Source: Candidatus Iainarchaeum sp.
GTDB taxonomy: Archaea > Iainarchaeota > Iainarchaeia > Iainarchaeales > JAGVWC01
Length of the DNA: 64,000 nt
NCBI GenBank assembly: GCA_018304465.1
Contig: JAGVWC010000009.1
Location: 124,001 to 188,000 of the forward strand
Direction: 5' to 3'
Of the stretch, positions 30,238-37,859 are shown in pieces. Under the pieces are notes generated by a model, which searched no databases, was not told the origin of the DNA, and saw nothing but the letters and a program-made list of their open reading frames with translations. Both the position numbers and the translations under genes were made by a program. Position 1 is the stretch's first letter, and each line of letters starts with the position of its first letter.

Positions 30238-30768
30238 TTATTTTCGTTCTTGTAGTTCGGTAACGATTTGGCGGTTGGTGTCCAGCAATTTGTCCATGAT
30301 GGTTTTGTAGGCGGCCATTTGGGTTTTCATGTCGTTGATTTCGTTTTCGAATCCGGCGATCCGGTTTTCGACGCGCGTGATGGAATCGCTTAATTGCAAG
30401 GCCGGCAATTCCGATATTTTGGCGAGTTTGGCGTCAAGGGATCGGAATTCTTCCAAAAGATTTTGAATCTGTTCGCTTTGTTCTTCGAGTACCACGTGCG
30501 TGGTCGCGTGCAAGGCTTCATCGTGGCTGGATTGGGGGGTTTGCGGCAATCCGGGTTCTTCGTCGTCTTCGGTTTCAAAATCGTCCGTTTCATCCGAAGA
30601 ATTGGTTGAAACGGAGGGAGTAGACGCGGTTTGTCCGCCTTGGAGGTATTCGTTTACTTCGTCTTTGCTTAAACCGATGTCTTGTAACGTGGATTCGATG
30701 ACGTGGTCGCTGATGCCAGACGATCGCATGCGCTGGATTGTTTCCATGACGACTTGTTTGTCCACCAT
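30238..30768 (-). CDS. Coiled-coil protein with N-terminal helical domain
   Basis: 176 residues. ATG 30768 is preceded on its strand by GGTGA eight bases away. Residues 1-42 form a compact helical pattern (SGISDHVIESTLQDIGLSKD) seen at the start of many uncharacterised archaeal proteins. A Ser/Thr/Asp/Glu-rich linker follows, then a long coiled coil from ~85 to the end (heptads through SLDAKLAKISEL and SITRVENRIAGFENEIND). There is no catalytic motif. Its build resembles the coiled-coil gene at 32416-32928, on the other side of the HerA-like gene, so the three may work together; this is inferred from position and shape. Confidence 0.7.
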   Translation of the reverse strand: MVDKQVVMETIQRMRSSGISDHVIESTLQDIGLSKDEVNEYLQGGQTASTPSVSTNSSDETDDFETEDDEEPGLPQTPQSSHDEALHATTHVVLEEQSEQIQNLLEEFRSLDAKLAKISELPALQLSDSITRVENRIAGFENEINDMKTQMAAYKTIMDKLLDTNRQIVTELQERK

Positions 30769-30890
30769 CGGGATTCACCCAGAATTCGTTAATAATAGGT
30801 TTTTGGGGTTTAAATTGGTTTACCTTCCAAAAAACGTGTTTTGAAAGGTCGGTAGTTTTTTTAACTTGAAAAACCTTATTTTCTCAAAAA

Positions 30891-30895
30891 AGGTG
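30891..30895 (+). promoter_or_regulatory. Ribosome binding site deciding a TTG start at 30901
   Basis: AGGTG ends five bases before TTG 30901 and no ATG is nearby, so it fixes the unusual start of the HerA-like gene. Confidence 0.6.
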
Positions 30896-30900
30896 CGATT

Positions 30901-32412
30901 TTGAAGACGCCGGGCGGTCCGTGGGAAACGGTGTTTGCGGCCCAACAACCCGATGTGGATATTCGGGTGGAATTCAATGAAGAATCCCTGTTGCTGGTCA
31001 GCGTAACCGAAAAAAAGGACGGGAAAAACACAGGAGTCGTGTTGGATTTATTTCGGGCGTTTGTTTCCGAGACCAATCCCCAGACCTTGATTGAAAAGCT
31101 TCCGTTTCCCTGCATCGAATTCGGATTGCATACGGATGGATCCACGACGTACTGGATCGTGCTCGTGGACAGCGGAACGGTTTTTTCCGAACCGGATGAA
31201 GGAAAAATTTCGCGCTTGTTTTCCGAACAGAAAAAAAAACTGGAATCGATCGAAGAACAATTAAAACCCAGCGTGTTGGCGTTGGACCACAAATTCGAGT
31301 GGCTTAGTCACGCGCCGATGGATGTGCGAAGCGCGTTTTTCGGATCGCTTTTGGTGCCTCCGATGATTGTTTCGCGAACAAAAACGGGTCCCGCGCAACA
31401 GGCCCCGGTTGCGGTTTCGGGAACGATCATGCGTTTTGGGGAAATGAAAGTCGGCAAGACAAAAGACGGCGCCTTGGTACGCGAACCATTGGTGTTGCTG
31501 AAAAAAACGATTATCGTTGGCGGGACTCCAAAAGACCGTTCACGCGTACTGCGCGTCTTGATCGAAAGCGTGTTGTTATCCGGATCGGCGGCTGTGATCG
31601 TTGACTCGCAGAATTCGTTTTCGGGTTTGCGCGAACCCAATCCGAATGCCGCGGAAGTCGCGGAAAGCGGTTTTGAATTGACTCCGATCGGTTTTCCAAC
31701 CGAAGAATTCGAGGTTCCGAACAAGTTATGGGTGAATTTTTCGAACTTGGACATCGAATCGATGCTGGAATTGTATCGCGTCGGAAAAACTCCCGCGGCC
31801 AAAGTAATCAAAATGGTGTTTGATTTAGGCGTTGCCGCAAACTGGCGACAGCTGGTTGACACGATCAAGATTCAGTCCCCGGCCGCGGACGTGACGCGTT
31901 TTCATTTGAACAAGGCGATGCGTCTTGCCGCGCTAATCGATAACAGTTATCCGGGTTCTTTTAACGGTCCGAATAATATGTCGAATATCGCGCGTTCGCT
32001 TGAAACCGGTTTGGGCCGAGCGGCGATCGTTCATACGGACAAGATGGATAATCGATTGCGGTTGCTTGTTTTGCACGGGCTTGTGCGCGAATTACGGCAT
32101 TTTTTCGAACAATCGCCGAATCGTCAACCCTTGTCGTGCATGCTTTTTTTGCCGCAGGCCTCCGAGTTTTTTCCGTTTCGCGAAACCGCGCGAATTTCAA
32201 GGGTAATCGAGGAAGACCTCAACGCGATGGTGAACTTCGGCGTAGGCGTCACCGTGGTCGCGGAAAAAGGAATGGATTTGCACGAAACGATTCCGCGACA
32301 GATGGATTCGGAGTTTTCGATTGTTTCGGGAAAAGACGTGGGGCTTCGGATCGAAAAAAGAAAACCGTATCGCGTGATCATCCGAAATCCGCTGAGCCGA
32401 TTGTCCGAATAA
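30901..32412 (+). CDS. HerA/VirB4-like ATPase-fold protein with degenerate Walker A
   Basis: 503 residues from TTG 30901. The N-terminal ~190 residues are a soluble alpha/beta region. From ~200 the pattern matches the HerA/DUF87 P-loop fold: IIVGGTPKDRSRVLRVLIES takes the place of the usual VGGTGSGKS Walker A, and AVIVDSQNSFSGL at ~230 takes the place of the usual VIDPQGDF Walker B. A typical late segment follows (FGVGVTVVAEKGMDL). The invariant Lys-Ser/Thr of the P loop is lost (DRS instead of GKS), so nucleotide hydrolysis is doubtful. It may be a pseudo-ATPase subunit. It is flanked on both sides by oppositely oriented coiled-coil genes. Family assignment is by pattern only. Confidence 0.6.
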   Translation: MKTPGGPWETVFAAQQPDVDIRVEFNEESLLLVSVTEKKDGKNTGVVLDLFRAFVSETNPQTLIEKLPFPCIEFGLHTDGSTTYWIVLVDSGTVFSEPDEGKISRLFSEQKKKLESIEEQLKPSVLALDHKFEWLSHAPMDVRSAFFGSLLVPPMIVSRTKTGPAQQAPVAVSGTIMRFGEMKVGKTKDGALVREPLVLLKKTIIVGGTPKDRSRVLRVLIESVLLSGSAAVIVDSQNSFSGLREPNPNAAEVAESGFELTPIGFPTEEFEVPNKLWVNFSNLDIESMLELYRVGKTPAAKVIKMVFDLGVAANWRQLVDTIKIQSPAADVTRFHLNKAMRLAALIDNSYPGSFNGPNNMSNIARSLETGLGRAAIVHTDKMDNRLRLLVLHGLVRELRHFFEQSPNRQPLSCMLFLPQASEFFPFRETARISRVIEEDLNAMVNFGVGVTVVAEKGMDLHETIPRQMDSEFSIVSGKDVGLRIEKRKPYRVIIRNPLSRLSE

Positions 32413-32415
32413 GAT

Positions 32416-32928
32416 TTATTTCCGTTTTTTCATTTTTTGTTCGAATAATTCGTCGAATTGTTTTAAGGTAATAAAATCCATGGGATTGATCGTGTCAATC
32501 ACGTATTTCATTTCTTTGAGCGCTTCGATTTTGGCGTAATGTTCTTTGACGTCGGATAATTCGTTTTGGAGTTCGAGCATTTTTTGGGCTTGGGTTTCGA
32601 CTTTTGCGGACAAATCTTTGAGCAGAACCGCGGTTTCGACGGAAACGCCGGAATTTTGTCCGCCGCCAATGCCGTTCGATTCGATTTCGCGGATGCGCTT
32701 GGATAAAACAATCAGGTTTCGGCCCAGGATTTTTTCATTGCGCACGAGGTACTGCATTTTTTGGCTTAAAATCAATACGCTGGAATTTAAGGCGCGGATG
32801 TCGGCTTGAAGTTGAGAAAAAACCGTGGCGGTTTGGGTTTGGGACGGCATTGAAGCGGGTCGACTGGTTTGGCCCGCAGACGCCGGTTGGCTGGGGGGCG
32901 CGGTTTGGACTCGTCGTTCGTGCACCAT
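32416..32928 (-). CDS. Coiled-coil protein
   Basis: 170 residues from ATG 32928; a TTG two codons upstream is possible, but GTTTATTC about 25-30 bases upstream on this strand favours the ATG. Residues 1-35 are Pro/Gln/Ser/Thr-rich and probably disordered. Residues ~38-150 are long amphipathic helices with heptad spacing (LQADIRALNSSVLILSQKMQ). The C-terminus is basic (EQKMKKRK). The gene converges on the HerA-like gene with a three-base gap and is divergent from DNA polymerase B. Its architecture is like the coiled-coil protein at 30238-30768. Confidence 0.65.
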   Translation of the reverse strand: MVHERRVQTAPPSQPASAGQTSRPASMPSQTQTATVFSQLQADIRALNSSVLILSQKMQYLVRNEKILGRNLIVLSKRIREIESNGIGGGQNSGVSVETAVLLKDLSAKVETQAQKMLELQNELSDVKEHYAKIEALKEMKYVIDTINPMDFITLKQFDELFEQKMKKRK

Positions 32929-32971
32929 AGGCAAAAAAACCCTTCGTTGTGCAAGAATAAACGCAGTCCAT

Positions 32972-32979
32972 ACTTAAAA
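32972..32979 (+). promoter_or_regulatory. TATA box of DNA polymerase B
   Basis: ACTTAAAA lies about 38 bases before ATG 33015. The upstream in-frame TTG 32988 would fall between the TATA box and the expected transcription start, so ATG 33015 is preferred. Confidence 0.55.
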
Positions 32980-33014
32980 AGATTTGTTTGCATATTCGAA
33001 TCGGACGGGGTTTA

Positions 33015-35429
33015 ATGGCCAAAACGGATGGTTTTCTGGTCGATGTCGATTACGAGTCCAATTCGTTGGGGGACTCGGTCATATCAGGTTTTTTCCGCAC
33101 ACCCGACGGGCTTGAACAGTTTTTCTTTCCGGAGTTCAAACCGTATTTGTTTGCGGCCTCTTTGAATTCGAATGCGTTGGAAGCGATTCGGGAAAAAAAG
33201 TTTGGACCGGATGGTTTTTCGGTTTTAAAAATCGAGGAAACCAAAAAATCCGGAAAAACCCTGATGAAGCTTTTTTTTAAAAGTACCAAAGAACTTGTGA
33301 TCGCCCGCGACGAATTACGCAACATGGGCATATCCATTTTTGAATTTGACATCCCGTTTGGAAAACGGTTTTTGGTGGATCATCCTATTGAACCCTATTG
33401 CGAATTCGACATCGAGTTCATCGAGGAAGCGGGAAAAAAAAACATGGTGAGTTTCAAACCCAAAAAAGAACAGCATGTGTTTGCCCCGAAAATGGCAGCC
33501 ATCGATATCGAAACGTATTCTCCGGGCCGGTTTCCAACGCCGCAAAAAGACGCGATTCTCATGATTTGCACGGCGTTACGCGATAAGAGCATCGTGTATA
33601 CTACACATCAAAAGGGAAGCGGACTGCCCGGCACGAAAGTGTTTGCAACAGAAAAAGAAATGCTTTCGGGGTTTTTTTCGGATTTGCGGGAAATGGATCT
33701 TGATGTGCTGATTACGTATAACGGGGATTCGTTTGACATGCCGTATTTGACGGAGCGCGCCAAATTGTTCGGACTCAAAGCGGATTTCGGGTTCGATGGT
33801 TCGGAGATTCAATTGAAGCGCAAAGGACTTGAAAACGCGGCGAAGCTCAAAGGCGTGCAGCACGTGGACGCGTATCAGACGATTTCGCTGTTGAGCCGAT
33901 TTGGCGCCGTGAGTCTGGTGAAAAAAGACCTGGAGTCCGTGGTCGCCGAATTGTTCGGTTACGCCAAGAAAAAAGTCCCGCCGGCCAAGATCAACGAAAT
34001 TTGGGATTCGGGAAACGGGTTCGAAGAACTGGTCATGTATAACCGCGAAGACGCGGAGTACACGCTGCGAATCATTTTGGAGTATTATCCGATGCTGCTT
34101 GAGTTGTCCAAAATTGTTCGGTTTTCCTTGTTTGACGTGTGCCGAAGCTCGGCGTCGCAGATCGTGGAAGGATTACTCTTGATCAAAAGTCAGGAAGAAT
34201 CCGCGTTTGTTCCAAACAAGCCGGATGAAAGCGAAGTGCATCAGCGCTTGTTGCAGTCCGTGATCGGCGGATACGTCAAGGAACCCGTGCCGGGGCTGCA
34301 TGAAAACATCGCAGTGCTGGACTTCCGGTCGCTGTATCCGAGCATCATCGTGAGTCATAATATTTCGCCGGATACCTACAAGGGAATCGCCCCCAAGGGA
34401 ACGAAAGGAAAAAATATTTCTCCGGAAGGGGATTGGTTTGCGGAGGACCGCGAGGGTTTTTTTGTCAGCATCGTGTCGAGTCTGTTGACGTTGCGAAGCA
34501 AGTACAAAAAAGAATACCAAAAAATCGATAAAAAAGATCCGAAAGCCCGTTTGATGTTTGGCCGGCAATGGGCGTTGAAAATTATTTTGAATTCGTTTTA
34601 CGGAACCATGGGATTCGCGTCGTTTCGCTGGTATTCGCGGGAATGCGCGCGAGCCGTCACCGCGTTTGCAAGACATTATATTCAAGATGTAAACGCCGAA
34701 GCCGAAAAAGACGGATTTCAGGCGCTTTACACGGATACAGATTCGGCGTTTCTGAAGATTCCCCGCGACAAGACTCATGAAAATGTCAGGGAATTCGTCA
34801 AAAAAGTCAACGCCAAACTGCCGGAGTCCATGGAACTTGAACTTGAGAATTTTTACCGTCGCGGAATTTTTGTGACGAAAAAAGACCCCAAAGGCGGCGC
34901 GGCCAAAAAGCGGTATGCATTGATCGATTACAACAACAATCTCAAGATCGTGGGTTTCGAATACGTACGGCGTGACTGGTCGACGATTGCCAAGCGCACG
35001 CAAAAAGACGTGATCGAGGCGCTGTTAAAGGAAGGAGATCCCCAAAAAAGCGTAGCGATCGTGCGCGAGGCGATTCGACGTTTAAAAGAAGGAAAAGTAC
35101 CGAAAAAAGAACTGGTGGTCTTGACGCAGATCAAGCGAAAACTCAACAAGTATGATTCGATCGGTCCGCATGTGGCGGCGGCAACGAAAGCGGTGGCGCG
35201 CGGTCGGGAAATCGAGGTTGGAAGCGTGATCGGTTTTGTGATCACGAAAGGAAACGGAAAAAGCATCTCGGAGAAAGCGGAACTGGAAGAGTATGTCAAG
35301 GAAGGAAATTACGACGCGGATTATTACATCAGCCACCAGGTCGTTCCGGCGGTCATCCGAATTTTGAACGAACTGGGATATTCCGAACAGGATTTGCTTG
35401 AAGGCGGAAAACAAAGCAAGTTGTTTTAG
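33015..35429 (+). CDS. polB: Family B DNA polymerase (replicative)
   Basis: 804 residues, a normal length for an archaeal PolB. It replicates DNA and proofreads 3'-5'. Exonuclease motifs are complete: Exo I AAIDIETY (~163), Exo II YNGDSFDMPY (~235) and Exo III YNREDAEYTL (~342). Polymerase motifs are DFRSLYPSI (motif A, ~436), KIILNSFYG (motif B, ~523) and YTDTDSAF (motif C, ~572), with both catalytic aspartates present in YTDTD. The thumb segment YDSIGPHVAAA is typical. No intein interrupts the gene, although PolB is a frequent intein site in archaea. It stands alone with its own promoter, divergent from the coiled-coil gene. Confidence 0.97.
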   Translation: MAKTDGFLVDVDYESNSLGDSVISGFFRTPDGLEQFFFPEFKPYLFAASLNSNALEAIREKKFGPDGFSVLKIEETKKSGKTLMKLFFKSTKELVIARDELRNMGISIFEFDIPFGKRFLVDHPIEPYCEFDIEFIEEAGKKNMVSFKPKKEQHVFAPKMAAIDIETYSPGRFPTPQKDAILMICTALRDKSIVYTTHQKGSGLPGTKVFATEKEMLSGFFSDLREMDLDVLITYNGDSFDMPYLTERAKLFGLKADFGFDGSEIQLKRKGLENAAKLKGVQHVDAYQTISLLSRFGAVSLVKKDLESVVAELFGYAKKKVPPAKINEIWDSGNGFEELVMYNREDAEYTLRIILEYYPMLLELSKIVRFSLFDVCRSSASQIVEGLLLIKSQEESAFVPNKPDESEVHQRLLQSVIGGYVKEPVPGLHENIAVLDFRSLYPSIIVSHNISPDTYKGIAPKGTKGKNISPEGDWFAEDREGFFVSIVSSLLTLRSKYKKEYQKIDKKDPKARLMFGRQWALKIILNSFYGTMGFASFRWYSRECARAVTAFARHYIQDVNAEAEKDGFQALYTDTDSAFLKIPRDKTHENVREFVKKVNAKLPESMELELENFYRRGIFVTKKDPKGGAAKKRYALIDYNNNLKIVGFEYVRRDWSTIAKRTQKDVIEALLKEGDPQKSVAIVREAIRRLKEGKVPKKELVVLTQIKRKLNKYDSIGPHVAAATKAVARGREIEVGSVIGFVITKGNGKSISEKAELEEYVKEGNYDADYYISHQVVPAVIRILNELGYSEQDLLEGGKQSKLF

Positions 35430-35537
35430 GTGTATTGAAACAAAAAAAAAGAGCGTTCTTCTACATAACTTGTTTTCGATTTTGCCTTTTTTCCCCTCGC
35501 ACCGTGTTTTTAATTATTTTTATGGAAAAGTAATGGT

Positions 35538-36449
35538 ATGGATTATTCTGTTCGCAAGAATTACGAGTTGGCCGGCAAGATTCACAAAGCCGCGATGAAA
35601 AAAGCCGAAAAAAACGTGCAACCGGAAAAAAAGCTGCTTAATATCGCCGAAGAACTGGAACAGTTTTTGCTTGAACAGGTCGCTGAAACCAAAAAAGAAG
35701 GCGGGCTTGCGTTCCCCGTGAATTTGTCGGTGAATCACGAGGCCGCGCACGCGACGCCGGGGATTTCCGACGAAACCGTTTTGCTGCAAACGGATCTGCT
35801 TAAAGTCGACATCGGAGTGCACATCGATGGATTCATTGCGGATGGCGCGAAATCGTTTAATTTTTCGAATGACCATGCCAAGCAAATCGAAGCCAACGAA
35901 GCGGCGTTGGAAGCCGCGTTGTCGATGGTAAAACCCGGTGCGGAAATCAAAAAGGTCGGCGAAGTCGTGGAGCCGTTATTGGAAAAAGCGGGTTTCAAAG
36001 TCGTGTCCAACCTGACGGGTCACGGGGTTGCCGAGTACGTGCAGCACGCGCCGCCGTCGGTTCCAAACGTGCGGAATAATTCGTTCGGAAAATTCGAGGA
36101 CGGCATGGCGATTGCGATCGAACCGTTTGCGACCACGGGACGCGGAACGATTGCGGACTCAAGTCAAATCGAGATTTTTTCAGTGGAAGAAGAACGAAGC
36201 GTGCGGGACCCGCATGCGCGAAAAATCCTTGAATTCGCGAAAGCGAATTTTGCGTCGTTGCCTTTTGCGGAGCGACAACTGGCCGAATTAAAGCTGTCGG
36301 AATTTAGCCGTAAAGTGGGTTTACGCGAACTGGTAAAAGCAGGGGTCTTGCATTCGTATCCCGTGCTGGTGGAACAAAAAGGCGCGTTTGTTTCCCAGGC
36401 CGAAAAAACCGTAATCATTGACGGAAACGAAGCGATTATCATCAATTAA
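35538..36449 (+). CDS. map: Methionine aminopeptidase, type II
   Basis: 303 residues. It removes the initiator methionine from new proteins using two metal ions. The metal ligands are visible: two Asp in VDIGVHIDGFIADGA, His in LTGHGVAEY, Glu in AIEPFAT and the last Glu in FVSQAEKTVII. The insert typical of type II (helical segment around PHARKILEFAKANF) is present, as expected for Archaea. ATG 35538 lies 27 bases after TTTTTAATTA (35507-35516), a leaderless layout. The gene stands alone between polB and a tRNA-Arg gene. Confidence 0.96.
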   Translation: MDYSVRKNYELAGKIHKAAMKKAEKNVQPEKKLLNIAEELEQFLLEQVAETKKEGGLAFPVNLSVNHEAAHATPGISDETVLLQTDLLKVDIGVHIDGFIADGAKSFNFSNDHAKQIEANEAALEAALSMVKPGAEIKKVGEVVEPLLEKAGFKVVSNLTGHGVAEYVQHAPPSVPNVRNNSFGKFEDGMAIAIEPFATTGRGTIADSSQIEIFSVEEERSVRDPHARKILEFAKANFASLPFAERQLAELKLSEFSRKVGLRELVKAGVLHSYPVLVEQKGAFVSQAEKTVIIDGNEAIIIN

Positions 36450-36475
36450 TCCGGTTTGTCAGCGGTTGTTTCCAG

Positions 36476-36549
36476 GACCCCGTAGTATAGCCTGGATAGT
36501 ACTCAGGGTTCCGGACCCTGTAACCTGGGTTCGAATCCCAGCGGGGTCG
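36476..36549 (+). tRNA. tRNA-Arg (anticodon CCG)
   Basis: The cloverleaf is complete: acceptor GACCCCG/CGGGGTC, anticodon stem CAGGG/CCCTG with loop TTCCGGA, T arm CTGGG/CCCAG with loop TTCGAAT. The discriminator is G and CCA is not encoded. It shares the first half with the tRNA-Arg at 37383. Confidence 0.95.
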
Positions 36550-36649
36550 ATTTTCCATCAGGATCTTTTTGCCGCCGAACAGGTGGGTTGCGATTGTCGG
36601 ATCTTTCAATGAATCATCGGATGTTTGATATTCTTTTGTTAAAAAAAAT

Positions 36650-37114
36650 TCAGTCGTTTTGGATTTGGTCCAGCGTCACATACAGTACGGTGTTTTTGTT
36701 CTGGGAAAGCGCGAACTCGAGCCGAGTTCCGTTTTGGATGCAAAAAAGAAAATACGGCGAAAGTTCGGGCCCGTGCGGAGTCGGCGGCAGGTATTCCAAC
36801 GCCGGAAACCGCAGGTATACTTCCGGTTGTCGGATTGAAAAATCCGGTGAAAGAAAAAGAATCAACCGCCCTCCGACGGACTGGTGAACGGATTGTCTTA
36901 GTTCGGCGGAAAGAAACATTTTTTCAAACGGGCTTTTTTCAAAGGTGGCGACCCAAGTTCCGAAATGATCGTTTTCGGATACTTTTTTGAATTGGGTTGC
37001 CAATTGGTCTTCGATTTTTTGTCGTTTTAATGGCGGAATGCTAAAACCCAAAATCAAATTGAAAAAACTGGTTTTGGTCAGCGACACGCCGCTTTCTTTG
37101 GTATAGTTCATCAA
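36650..37114 (-). CDS. Hypothetical protein, 154 residues
   Basis: No family recognised. The protein looks soluble, with no signal or membrane helix; a hydrophobic patch (FFNLILGFSIPPL) near the N-terminus is too short and broken for a clear helix. A TTATTAAAA element at 37144-37154 on the same strand lies ~30-35 bases before ATG 37114 and gives a plausible promoter. The gene fills the space between two tRNA-Arg genes, in opposite orientation to them. It could be accessory; codon use does not stand out. Confidence 0.55.
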   Translation of the reverse strand: MMNYTKESGVSLTKTSFFNLILGFSIPPLKRQKIEDQLATQFKKVSENDHFGTWVATFEKSPFEKMFLSAELRQSVHQSVGGRLILFLSPDFSIRQPEVYLRFPALEYLPPTPHGPELSPYFLFCIQNGTRLEFALSQNKNTVLYVTLDQIQND

Positions 37115-37382
37115 AAAGCCTTCGGTTTGGTATTCTAACGGATTTTTTTAATAAAAAGCTTTTCGGAGACCGGAAAAAGCACGGCCAATCTTTAAAAACC
37201 GATTTTTGCAGTAATTGTGTACTGATTCGACCGGTTGGATGCTTTGTGCTTTATCCGAAAGCACCGGTATTTCGGCACCTGCGGTCGAAAACGCGGGCCC
37301 ATTGGGCCGACTGGCAGCCTTTTGAAAAAGGCTGACGAAAAGTAAATAATTCTTTTCCCAGGTTTTCTTGTAAAGAAAAGCT

Positions 37383-37456
37383 GGCCCCGTAGTATAGCCT
37401 GGATAGTATGAAAGCTTGCGGAGCTTTTGACCTGGGTTCAAATCCCAGCGGGGTCA
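37383..37456 (+). tRNA. tRNA-Arg (anticodon GCG)
   Basis: The acceptor is GGCCCCG/CGGGGTC with one G-U pair, the anticodon stem AAAGC/GCTTT has loop TTGCGGA, and the T arm is CTGGG/CCCAG. The discriminator is A and CCA is not encoded. An AGTAAATAATT element ~35-45 bases upstream is a likely TATA box. The D-arm region is identical to the tRNA-Arg(CCG) 0.9 kb upstream. Confidence 0.94.
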
Positions 37457-37520
37457 CTTATTCAAACCCAAAGAAAAACAATATTTACCTCCGATTCGAA
37501 TGGAATGTGGAGGAGTTCCA

Positions 37521-37832
37521 ATGGGTTTGTTTGACAAGTTGAATAAAACGATTAGTTCCGCGAATCAGATTTCTAACGCCGCGAACCGCACGATTGATAC
37601 CACGGAAAGCTCCAAGCGCACCGTGGATCGCGTGGGAGAAAAAACCGCGCAAGTCGGAAAAACGCTGGCCCCAAAATGCAAGTTTTGCAACGCCGAATTG
37701 AAATCGGACGCGGAAAAAAACAAAGGCGTTTGGTCAATTGCGCGTTGTCCAGAATGTGACCGGTCAAGAAAAAATCGTTTCAGCCGGCTTTTTTTTGTTC
37801 AAGGAAACCGCCGAATAAAAAAGAACATTTAA
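37521..37832 (+). CDS. Small zinc-ribbon protein
   Basis: 103 residues from ATG 37521, chosen because GGAGGAG (37509-37515) is a good ribosome site for it and not for the in-frame ATG at 37500. Residues ~1-55 are polar and helix-forming (KLNKTISSANQISNAANRTID). A four-Cys zinc site follows: CKFC, then CPEC about 24 residues later. The end is basic. It is probably a small metal-binding, possibly nucleic-acid- or protein-binding factor; no family is recognised. Its stop overlaps the TATA box of the next gene. Confidence 0.65.
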   Translation: MGLFDKLNKTISSANQISNAANRTIDTTESSKRTVDRVGEKTAQVGKTLAPKCKFCNAELKSDAEKNKGVWSIARCPECDRSRKNRFSRLFFVQGNRRIKKNI

Positions 37833-37834
37833 AT
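37826..37834 (+). promoter_or_regulatory. TATA box of the DUF2330-like gene
   Basis: ATTTAAATA centred 30 bases before ATG 37860, a leaderless layout; it overlaps the 3' end of the zinc-ribbon gene. Confidence 0.65.
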
Positions 37835-37859
37835 AGCACATATCTGCTTACTTGCGTAC

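Noticed and set aside
37251-37457. Minus-strand ORF starting with MTPLGFEPRSKAP across a tRNA-Arg gene
   Set aside because: This peptide is the well-known antisense translation of tRNA T-arm sequence, not a gene.
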